Source: Pseudoduganella aquatica
GTDB taxonomy: Bacteria; Pseudomonadota; Gammaproteobacteria; Burkholderiales; Burkholderiaceae_D
Assembly: GCF_009857595.1 (NCBI RefSeq)
Contig: NZ_WWCU01000004.1
Span: forward strand, 1-64,000
Direction: 5' to 3'
DNA length: 64,000 nucleotides
The position numbers and the translations under genes are program-made. The notes beneath the pieces are model-generated. The model did not search any database and was not told where the DNA came from. It was given only the letters and a program-made list of their open reading frames with translations. Shown here in pieces: positions 26,453 through 33,755 of the stretch; position 1 is the stretch's first letter, and each line of letters begins with the position of its first letter.

Positions 26453-29400
26453 TCAGCGCGATTTCCTGGGCGCCAGCGTTGCCTGGTCGATGACCTTGCC
26501 GTAGATATTGCGCGTGAGGATATTCATGCGGTTGCCCTGCACGTGCAGCGTGGTGTAGGTCTGGATATCGTCGTCGTACAGCACGTCGGCGATGGCGGGC
26601 ATGCCGGTGCGGCTGCTGGCGTTGTAGAACTTGGCGGAATCCGATCCGGCGATCAGGTAGGTGACGCCCCGGCCGTCCGGTTTCCCGGCCGTGACGGGAA
26701 CGCTGCGCGCATACTGGTGGTCGTGCCCGGCGATGACCAGGTCTATGCCGGCGCGGTCGGCCGCCTCCGGCACAAAGCGGCGGGAGAATTCATTGCCCGA
26801 GTCGGCATTGCCTTCGTAGGCGGGCCTGTGCATCATCAGCACTCTCCACGTCCTGGATGAGGCCTGCATGTCCGCAGCCAGCCAGTCCATCATGGTCTTC
26901 CATTCGGCGTCCGTGAACAGCTCCGTCGTAATCACCGCAATGTGCATATTGCCGTAGTCGAAGCTGTAGATGGCCTGTTTGTCGGCGGCGAGGGGGCCGT
27001 TGGCCGGCGTGCGGAACAGCGACTGGAACTTGCTGCGCCCCTCGTTGTACACCTCGTGGTTGCCCTGCGCGGGCACGAACAGCGCCGATCCCATGCGGCC
27101 GCCGCCTTCCAGCGCCTCGAAGAACTGTCGCTGCATCTGGTAGTCGCTGCCGTCGTCGGTCATGTCGCCCACATGCAGGATCAGGTCCGGGTTGGGCAGC
27201 TGCGCCTGCATCTTGGCATACAGTTCGCTGACCAGCGGGGCGCCGTCGCGGATATTGCCGTCGGTATTGGTCTGCGTGTCGCCGAACAGGTAGAGGCGCA
27301 CGTCGTCGTCGCGGTCATCCGTGCGGAAGCTCATCACCTCTCCCGCCGCGCTCTCGTTGCCCGCCTGGTAGTAGTAGACGGTGCCGGGCTTCAGGTTCGG
27401 CAGGCTGGCGTGGCTGACGCGCACCACGCCGGATTCGGCGCCGTAGAAGTAGGGCAGCACTTCGGTTTCGGATGCGTCCAGCACGCGTTCCAGCGCGGGG
27501 GATTCGCCGTAGCGTATCCAGTTGCTGCGCGCGCTGGTGGCCGTCATCCAGCTGACGTTGACGGCGTCCTGGCGAGCTGCAGGGCTGAGCCGCACATAAC
27601 GCGGCGCCGCGCCCAGGCGCTCGGGTACGACGATCACGGGCGAGAGCAGCGAGGCGCCCGGGGAGCCTGCCGCGTCGAACACACGGAAGTAGACCTGTGC
27701 GCTCGCGGTGCCAGCAGCCGGCGAATAGGCGATTTCACCCTTGTCGTTGGTCACGCCCAGCCTGGTCTGCTTTGACACGGCGCCGGAAGCCGCGTTGTAT
27801 TCCAGCTGCTCCACGGTCACGCCTGCTGCGGGACGGCCGCTGCTGTCCACGATTTGCAGCGTGCCGGGCTTGCCCAGCTGCGCCAGCTTGGTCAGCACGC
27901 GGTATTTGCCTGTGATGTCCTTGCGAATGACGGGCGCAATGTAAGGCTTGCCGTTCACCGTGCCGCCCACTACCACGGACACCGCGCCGCCGGCCACGTA
28001 GTCGAACACGTTCAGCCGTATCAAGGCCAGCGTGGACAGGTCGCCCTTGAAGTTGCTGAACGTTCCTTCCCAGTAGCCGGCCCGGCTGGTCACGCCGGCC
28101 GGACTGGCGTCGGCCGGCACCACCTCCAGGCTGGCCTTGGTGCTGTCGTACTGCAGCGTCAGTGTCAGGCTGTCCGCCGGGGCGCCTTTGACTGCTTTCA
28201 AGGGGAAATCGAAGCGGCCGGACGGATAGACCGTGTCGATCTTGTCCTCCACGTAGAAGCGGGTGGCGCCGGTATCGACGTTGAACAGCGATTCGCCGGC
28301 GCCCACATTGCCATTGATGTCGAACGTGCGGTAGCTGATCTTGTGCCAGCCGTCGGCCAGGCCGGGCAGGGCCACCTTGAAGGCGTCGCGGCCGTTGTTG
28401 CTGATGGGGGCGGCAATGTCCACGCCGTCGAGCTTGAGCTCAAGGCGGGTCATGTCGATGCCGGAGACGTCCTGTGCCTGCAGCTCGATCGTGATGGCGC
28501 TGGCGTTGACCGTGGCGCGGTTCGCCGGCGTGACCTGCACGGCGGGGCCTTGCAAGTCCGTGTCGGCGCTGTAGATCGCGGTGAAGTTGTCGAGGTAGAC
28601 GAAACTGTCGATGCGCTCCGGTGTGTTGAGCACGAGGAAGCGGAAGGGCTGGTCGAAGCGGAAGGGGGCGCGGAAGCCTTCCGGTATCGCCGCGCGCATG
28701 AAGGTCCAGCCGGTTTGTGGCAGCGCGTCGCCCGAGTTGTTGTAGTCGATGGTGACGGCCTTGTTGTCCGCGTCGCGCAGCTGGCCGCGCACCCACCAGT
28801 TTTTGCCGGCCAGCGCGGGCGGAATGAACACGTTCACGCCCAGGGCTTTGGGATAGCCTTTGAGCGTGGTCGCTTTTGCCGGATCGGCCAGGTAGGCGCC
28901 GAACGTGCCCGGCTGGGCGGGATCGGCAACCCAGCTCAGTTTGAGCGAATTTTTCCCGGCAAACGACTCGGCGCCGGCCAGCCCCAGCGTGGCCGACTTC
29001 TGCCTCGCGCCGCTGGCCGCATAGGTGCCGGCGCCCGCTTCAAAATCTTCGACGATGGCCGGCGGCACGCCGATGCTGACCGTCGTCGATGCGCTCAAGG
29101 CGCCGTATCGGACGGTGATGGTCAGCTGTTTGCCGAATACCTTGGCGGCGGTGAACACGCCGGTCTTGCTGTCCAATTCGCCCAGGCCCTGGGTGCTGAG
29201 CTGATACTGCAAAACGGATGGGCTGTACTGCACCGGTGCGCCGTCCTTGAGCATGACTGGCAGCACAGCCAGCTGCTCGCCGCCGTTCAGCGACACGTCG
29301 CTGCGGTCGAAAATCAGCGTGTCCGGGCTTTTGGTGATCCTGAGCCGCGCGGCGCCTTTGTCCTCGCCCAGTGCGGCGACCATATAGCCTTCGTCCTCCA

Positions 29401-30976
29401 CCTCGCTGGCGCGGAACTGGCCGGTGGCTGCGACGACTTGCCCCAGCGTGGCCTTGCTGGTGCCGAAACTCAGGCTGCCGGGTGTGGAAAAGTAGCTGTC
29501 GCCGTTATAGCCGACCGCTTTGAAGCGGTAATCGGAGCCCGCCAGCAGCGTCACGTCCCTGGGCATCACGTTCACGCCGTTCGGATAGCGCACCTTGCTG
29601 CCCTTGATGACCAGGCCCCACTTGTTCCCCACCGGGCGCTCGATGCCGTCGGAGGGCTGGTTGATCGCGTGGGTGTATTTTTCGCCGGGGGCGCGCATTG
29701 CGATTTCGGAGGAGCCGCCGCCATCGAGGTTGATGGCCTTGACCGCGCCGTAGGCGAGGGCGATCTGCCCCAGTTTCCTGAACGTGACGCCGTCGGTGGG
29801 CGAGCCGGCCGGCTTGTCCACCACGGCAAGGAAGGCGGAGCCGTCCGCGCGCAGGCCGAACATGGTGCGGCTACTGACCAGCACTTCATTGGCTGCGCCG
29901 TCGGCCAGCTTGCCGTCCTTGACCAGCAGCTGCGCCGTGGCGGCGCCGCTGCCCGGCGTCGAGCCCGCGCCCAGCGCGTACTTGACATTGTTCCACTCGG
30001 CGTCGGTGGTCTGGTAGTCCACGGCGATCTCGTCGCCGGCCTTCCACGGGGCCGTTCCTGCCGGGCCATCGAGCACGAGCAGCGCGCTGCCCGATGGCAC
30101 GATGTAGGCCGCGCTTTGCGGCGCCTGTGCCGTCAGCTTGCCCTTGAATGGCGCAAACTGCACCAGTGGCTTGCCGTCCGGGTTGGCCACCACGGTGACG
30201 TTGTTGACCTCGGGCGCCAGCAGATAGGCGGACTTGCCGCGCAAATCGACAGCGCCGCGGAAGTTGTCGCCGGGGTAGATGGATACGGTGCCGCCGGCCT
30301 GGCGCACCGCGTTATTGCGCGCGTTTTCGCGGTCGAAGTAGGAGACCTCTTTCACCAGGCCGGACTCGCCCTGGTTGCGCGTCCAGCGCAGCGAGAAGTC
30401 GGGCAGCTTGTCCACAATGTCGATGCTGCCGTCGTTCTTCACCAGCACGGCGCCCTCGGCCTTGGGCGATGCGCCGCCGTAGGTGACGCCGTTGAGCTTC
30501 ATCATGCCGACGTTCCAGCCGTTGAAGGTATTGAAGAAGTCGGCATTGACGGCGGCCAGCACCGGCACGCCCTTGTCGATCTGGCGGTTGGCCGAGGCCG
30601 ACACCGTCTCCATGCTGAACTGCCCGGTCGAACGTTCTATCGGAACCAGCTCCACGCCGCTGCTGTCGCCGGTCTTGAAGCTGAGGACGTTGATGGCGGC
30701 GCCCTTGGTGTGGTTCAGCTGCCCTGAAAAGAGCTGGACGTCCTGGTTGATCTGGTAGGCCTGGTAGCCAGATATGGCGGTTTTAACCGTTTCAGTGGCT
30801 GTGGTTCCGTCGATGACAGGAGGCGGCACGCTGGCGAACAGCTTGTCCACGCCGGGCGGCGGCGCGATGACGTAGGTGGCCAGTGCATCGCTGCCCGGCT
30901 GGTCCACGTAGCCGTGGTGGGGGGATGAGCACGCGGCCAGCGCCAGTGCCAGTAGTATCGGTTTGAAGCACTTCAT
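26453..30976 (-). CDS. Phosphodiester glycosidase / metallophosphatase fusion lipoprotein
   Basis: A 1507-residue envelope lipoprotein (lipobox LAAC at residues 13-16). Residues about 85-457 match the phosphodiester glycosidase (NAGPA, uncovering enzyme) domain: VLAAVNADFFNTFNGWNVGM, VKAINLDGGGSSEIAMR. Then come several Ig-like and carbohydrate-binding-like segments (for example FRAPFRFDQPFRFLVLNTPE and a cohesin-like block around 950-1050). Residues about 1120-1215 are the fibronectin-like N-domain of purple acid phosphatases, and 1220-1480 a calcineurin-type phosphatase with GDTQT, GDMTDDG, GNHE, MMHRP and GHDH metal ligands. The two activities together would open a sugar-1-phosphate diester and strip the phosphate. 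ATG 30976 has GAGGA 8 bases upstream. It lies 54 bases after the sugar kinase stop, probably cotranscribed. Confidence 0.85.
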   Translation of the reverse strand: MKCFKPILLALALAACSSPHHGYVDQPGSDALATYVIAPPPGVDKLFASVPPPVIDGTTATETVKTAISGYQAYQINQDVQLFSGQLNHTKGAAINVLSFKTGDSSGVELVPIERSTGQFSMETVSASANRQIDKGVPVLAAVNADFFNTFNGWNVGMMKLNGVTYGGASPKAEGAVLVKNDGSIDIVDKLPDFSLRWTRNQGESGLVKEVSYFDRENARNNAVRQAGGTVSIYPGDNFRGAVDLRGKSAYLLAPEVNNVTVVANPDGKPLVQFAPFKGKLTAQAPQSAAYIVPSGSALLVLDGPAGTAPWKAGDEIAVDYQTTDAEWNNVKYALGAGSTPGSGAATAQLLVKDGKLADGAANEVLVSSRTMFGLRADGSAFLAVVDKPAGSPTDGVTFRKLGQIALAYGAVKAINLDGGGSSEIAMRAPGEKYTHAINQPSDGIERPVGNKWGLVIKGSKVRYPNGVNVMPRDVTLLAGSDYRFKAVGYNGDSYFSTPGSLSFGTSKATLGQVVAATGQFRASEVEDEGYMVAALGEDKGAARLRITKSPDTLIFDRSDVSLNGGEQLAVLPVMLKDGAPVQYSPSVLQYQLSTQGLGELDSKTGVFTAAKVFGKQLTITVRYGALSASTTVSIGVPPAIVEDFEAGAGTYAASGARQKSATLGLAGAESFAGKNSLKLSWVADPAQPGTFGAYLADPAKATTLKGYPKALGVNVFIPPALAGKNWWVRGQLRDADNKAVTIDYNNSGDALPQTGWTFMRAAIPEGFRAPFRFDQPFRFLVLNTPERIDSFVYLDNFTAIYSADTDLQGPAVQVTPANRATVNASAITIELQAQDVSGIDMTRLELKLDGVDIAAPISNNGRDAFKVALPGLADGWHKISYRTFDINGNVGAGESLFNVDTGATRFYVEDKIDTVYPSGRFDFPLKAVKGAPADSLTLTLQYDSTKASLEVVPADASPAGVTSRAGYWEGTFSNFKGDLSTLALIRLNVFDYVAGGAVSVVVGGTVNGKPYIAPVIRKDITGKYRVLTKLAQLGKPGTLQIVDSSGRPAAGVTVEQLEYNAASGAVSKQTRLGVTNDKGEIAYSPAAGTASAQVYFRVFDAAGSPGASLLSPVIVVPERLGAAPRYVRLSPAARQDAVNVSWMTATSARSNWIRYGESPALERVLDASETEVLPYFYGAESGVVRVSHASLPNLKPGTVYYYQAGNESAAGEVMSFRTDDRDDDVRLYLFGDTQTNTDGNIRDGAPLVSELYAKMQAQLPNPDLILHVGDMTDDGSDYQMQRQFFEALEGGGRMGSALFVPAQGNHEVYNEGRSKFQSLFRTPANGPLAADKQAIYSFDYGNMHIAVITTELFTDAEWKTMMDWLAADMQASSRTWRVLMMHRPAYEGNADSGNEFSRRFVPEAADRAGIDLVIAGHDHQYARSVPVTAGKPDGRGVTYLIAGSDSAKFYNASSRTGMPAIADVLYDDDIQTYTTLHVQGNRMNILTRNIYGKVIDQATLAPRKSR

Positions 30977-31030
30977 CAATGTTCCTCAAGCTGTTGTACA
31001 ACATATGGCACCGGTGCGGTTGCGCCGGCT

Positions 31031-31993
31031 CTATTCGGTCTTGTGGTATTGCGCCAGCGTGGGCAGGGCGCTGAAAGCGCCGTAGCGCGTGCAGGCGAGC
31101 GATGCGCAGCGTACTGCGAAGGCGATCTGCACGGCCAGCCAGGTTGGACTCTCCAGCCGCTTGCGCAGCTGGTCCGGTTCGATGTCGTGGCAGGCCAGCT
31201 GGCGCAGCAGCGCTGCGACAAAGGCATCGCCTGCGGCCGTCGTGTCGACCACCGCCAGCGGCGGCACACGGTGGTACGCGCTGCCCTTGCGCGTCACCGT
31301 GCGCACCGCCTGGCCGCCGTCGGTGATGACGATCAGCTCCGTGGCGCCGGCGAAGCAGTGCGCCTCCAGCGCCTCCTGAGGCGCGTCTCCGCACAGCCAG
31401 GCCCACTCGCCGGCGCTGAACTTCAGCAGGTGGGCGCGCGGCATAACCTCGCGTATCATGCGGGCCGCGCCGCCGTCGCCACCGTCCTGCGGCCACAGCG
31501 CGGGCCGCCAGTTGACATCGAAACTGGTCAGGCAGCCGTTCTCCTCGGCCAGTTCCAGTGCGCGCCAGGTGGCGCTGCGCGCCGGCTCGTGCGTCAGGCT
31601 GTTGGAGCAGAAGTGGAAATAGGGCTTGGGGATGAAGGCGGCCGGATCGAGATCGTCCGCTGTAAACAGCAGGTCGGCGGAGGGCGGGCGGTAGAAGCTG
31701 AAGCTGCGGTCTCCGCCCGCATCCAGCGCCACCACCGCCAGCGTTGTGGTGGCGGCGGCGGTGCGGCGCACATAGCGCGTGTCGACGTCGTAGTGCTGCA
31801 GCTGCGCCAGCAGGAACTTGCCGAAATCATCTGCGCCCAGCATGCCGATGAAGAAGGATTGGCCGCGCAGGCGCGCAAAGCCCACCGCGACATTGGCGGG
31901 CGCACCGCCGGCGTTACGGTGGTACAGATCCAGGCCGGACGGGTCTTGCAGCAATTCGATCAGCGCTTCGCCGAAAGTGAGCAGGGCTTTCAT
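31031..31993 (-). CDS. PfkB family carbohydrate kinase (fructokinase-like)
   Basis: A 320-residue ribokinase-fold sugar kinase. Landmarks: FGEALIELLQ, the substrate-binding NAGGAPANVAVGFARLRG, FIGMLGADDFG, SFDVNWRPALW, IVITDGGQAV and the C-terminal ATP/anion-hole motif DTTAAGDAFVAALL. The catalytic Asp is the D in AAGD. Most relatives have DTTGAGD; here the first Gly is Ala. It is the first gene of a two-gene minus-strand unit with the phosphodiester glycosidase/phosphatase lipoprotein and faces operator candidates at 32065 and 32139. The substrate is probably a sugar freed from the island's glycan. Confidence 0.9.
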   Translation of the reverse strand: MKALLTFGEALIELLQDPSGLDLYHRNAGGAPANVAVGFARLRGQSFFIGMLGADDFGKFLLAQLQHYDVDTRYVRRTAAATTTLAVVALDAGGDRSFSFYRPPSADLLFTADDLDPAAFIPKPYFHFCSNSLTHEPARSATWRALELAEENGCLTSFDVNWRPALWPQDGGDGGAARMIREVMPRAHLLKFSAGEWAWLCGDAPQEALEAHCFAGATELIVITDGGQAVRTVTRKGSAYHRVPPLAVVDTTAAGDAFVAALLRQLACHDIEPDQLRKRLESPTWLAVQIAFAVRCASLACTRYGAFSALPTLAQYHKTE

Positions 31994-32064
31994 CGCGCGC
32001 CTTCGGCGGGCCGGCAGCTATCGCGTTCGCCCTGCAGCACGGTGTGGTGAAAGTAGGCCGAAAT

Positions 32065-32079
32065 TGCGCTAGTGGTATG
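32065..32079. promoter_or_regulatory. GntR-type operator candidate, site 3
   Basis: GCGCTAGTGGTATGG holds the half-site TGGTAT with core CTAGTGG, one mismatch from CCANTGG (centre 32072). It is 79 bases upstream of the PfkB kinase start and is the weakest of the set. Confidence 0.4.
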
Positions 32080-32138
32080 GAAATTCGTGGTTTTTGTCAT
32101 GATTTTGTAGTCTTGGACAATTCTTGAACAAAATGTCG

Positions 32139-32153
32139 TGTGCCAATGGTACT
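32139..32153. promoter_or_regulatory. GntR-type operator candidate, site 4
   Basis: TGTGCCAATGGTACT contains GTGCCAATGGTAC, a 13-base palindrome with one mismatch (centre 32146), sharing the CCAATGG core with site 1. It lies 49 bases before the GHL10 glycosidase start in the divergent control region. Confidence 0.6.
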
Positions 32154-32194
32154 ATTAATTAAAAGAATAGGTCTAGTTTAATCTCGGAGATGTC

Positions 32195-33664
32195 ATGACA
32201 AAACCCGCTTTCCCCCGTTTTTCCTCCTGGCGCCTGGCGGCGCCGTTGCTGATGCTGGCTGCGGCCGGTGCCGGTGCCGCTGCAGCGGAGGCCACGCCGC
32301 AGGCCGAGGTGCGCGGCACCTGGCTTACCACCACGGCCAACAGCGCGCTGCGCACTCCGGCCGATACGGAGGCCACCATGGCGCGCCTGCGTGCCATCGG
32401 CATGAACACGGTCTATGTGGAATCCTGGAAGAACGGCTACGCGCAGTTTCCGTCCGATGTGCTGGAGCGGACCGTAGGCGTGCGCCAGCGGCCAGCGCTC
32501 ATGGCGCAGGATCCGAGCGACAGCCCGGCGGCACGCCAGGCGCCGCCGCGCGACCTGCTGCAGGAGGCGCTGATTTCGGCCCACCGCAATGGATTGGTCT
32601 ACATTGCCTGGTTTGAATACGGCTTTATGGCGGCCTACAAGGACACCATTAACGACCTGCGCCGCAAAAAGCCCGAGTGGCTGAGCCGCGACAAGGACGG
32701 CGGCGAAGTGGCGCCGAACGGCTTTGTGTGGCTTAACCCGCTGCATCCGGAAGCGCAGCGTTTCCTGCTCGACTTGGTGCTGGAGGCGGTCGAGAAGTAC
32801 GACCTGGACGGCGTGCAGCTGGACGACCACGTGGTCTGGCCCTACGTCACCATGGGCTACGACGAGTACACCCAGCAAGCCTACGCGGCCGATCACGGCG
32901 GCCAGCGTCCGCCGGCAGACCATCTGGACAAGGAGTGGGTGCGCTGGCGTGCCGAGAAGGTGAACGAGTTCGGCAAGCGCTTCGTGCAGGAACTGCGGGC
33001 GCGCCGTCCGGGCCTGCTGGTCTCGCTCAGCCCCGCCACGCACCCCTGGGCGCGCGACCACTACATGCTGGACTGGCCGGCGTGGGCGCGCTGGTCCAAG
33101 GGCTGGGACGAATTTGTACCGCAGGTCTACCGCGTCGGCTACGAGGCTTATGAAAAAACCTGGCACGAGCAAGTGGCCGCCATGCGGGATGAGGGCGGCG
33201 GGCGCCTGCGCGACATGTTGGCCGGCATACGCATCGTCGGCGAAGGTCCGGACTCGAGCTGGGACCAGCTGCGCCGTTCCATCGAGCTGGCGCGCAGCAC
33301 CGGCAGCGGCGGCCATGTGCTGTGGTACAGCAGGGGCGTGCTGGACCTGTACGAGGCCCAGCTGACGGACTTCTACAAGCAGAGCGGTCCGGCTGTTTCG
33401 CCCCGTTTCGGCGCGGGCTGGCGCCAGCATTCGGTGGCGCTGCGGCACGCGGGCAAGCCGGTGGGCGGGCTGCAGCGCTGGCCGGTGCCGCGCCTGCCGG
33501 CGGGCGCCTACCGCGCCATAGGCCACGACGGCGTTACTTGGCGCTACCTGGACGCGCCGGTGGTGGCAGGCCGCATTTTGTCCGCACCAGTGGTCTACAA
33601 ACGGGTGGAAGTGCTGCTGGATCGCCGCAAAGAACTGCTGCAGACGCAACAGCTTTCCAAATAA
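32195..33664 (+). CDS. GHL10 family glycoside hydrolase (YngK/DigH-like)
   Basis: A 489-residue exported enzyme (signal peptide ends AGAAAAEA) of the glycosyl-hydrolase-like 10 family, PF02638. Visible blocks: VRGTWLTTTANSAL, LRAIGMNTVYVESWKNGYAQ, ISAHRNGLVYIAWFEYGFMA, VWLNPLHPEAQRFLLDLVLE, YDLDGVQLDDHVVWP and DEFVPQVYRVGYEAY; they outline a TIM barrel with conserved acidic residues (LDDH). E. coli DigH of this family cuts peptide-free peptidoglycan glycan strands; the substrate here may differ. It has its own promoter region with operator site 4 and is followed by the operator pair of the next gene. Confidence 0.85.
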   Translation: MTKPAFPRFSSWRLAAPLLMLAAAGAGAAAAEATPQAEVRGTWLTTTANSALRTPADTEATMARLRAIGMNTVYVESWKNGYAQFPSDVLERTVGVRQRPALMAQDPSDSPAARQAPPRDLLQEALISAHRNGLVYIAWFEYGFMAAYKDTINDLRRKKPEWLSRDKDGGEVAPNGFVWLNPLHPEAQRFLLDLVLEAVEKYDLDGVQLDDHVVWPYVTMGYDEYTQQAYAADHGGQRPPADHLDKEWVRWRAEKVNEFGKRFVQELRARRPGLLVSLSPATHPWARDHYMLDWPAWARWSKGWDEFVPQVYRVGYEAYEKTWHEQVAAMRDEGGGRLRDMLAGIRIVGEGPDSSWDQLRRSIELARSTGSGGHVLWYSRGVLDLYEAQLTDFYKQSGPAVSPRFGAGWRQHSVALRHAGKPVGGLQRWPVPRLPAGAYRAIGHDGVTWRYLDAPVVAGRILSAPVVYKRVEVLLDRRKELLQTQQLSK

Positions 33665-33666
33665 AT

Positions 33667-33710
33667 ACCAATGTGGTCTATTTTGTATTTGCAAAAATAG
33701 ACCACATGGA
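33667..33710. promoter_or_regulatory. Double GntR-type operator before the TonB receptor
   Basis: Two half-site clusters form a perfect 14-base inverted repeat: ATGTGGTCTATTTT (33671-33684) and AAAATAGACCACAT (33694-33707), with a 9-base spacer. Each arm carries TGGTCTA, and the outer flanks add ACCA (33667-33670) and TGGA (33707-33710). It lies between the GHL10 stop and the receptor start (33756). AT-rich flanks and lack of a T tract after the right arm argue for an operator, not a terminator. Confidence 0.7.
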
Positions 33711-33755
33711 TTAAGTTTGAGTCTCGTAGAAAAATAACTCCTGGGAGAATGGTGG

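Noticed and set aside
27854..30727. An open frame of 957 codons on the plus strand
   Set aside because: Antisense of the phosphodiester glycosidase/phosphatase gene, no recognisable domain.
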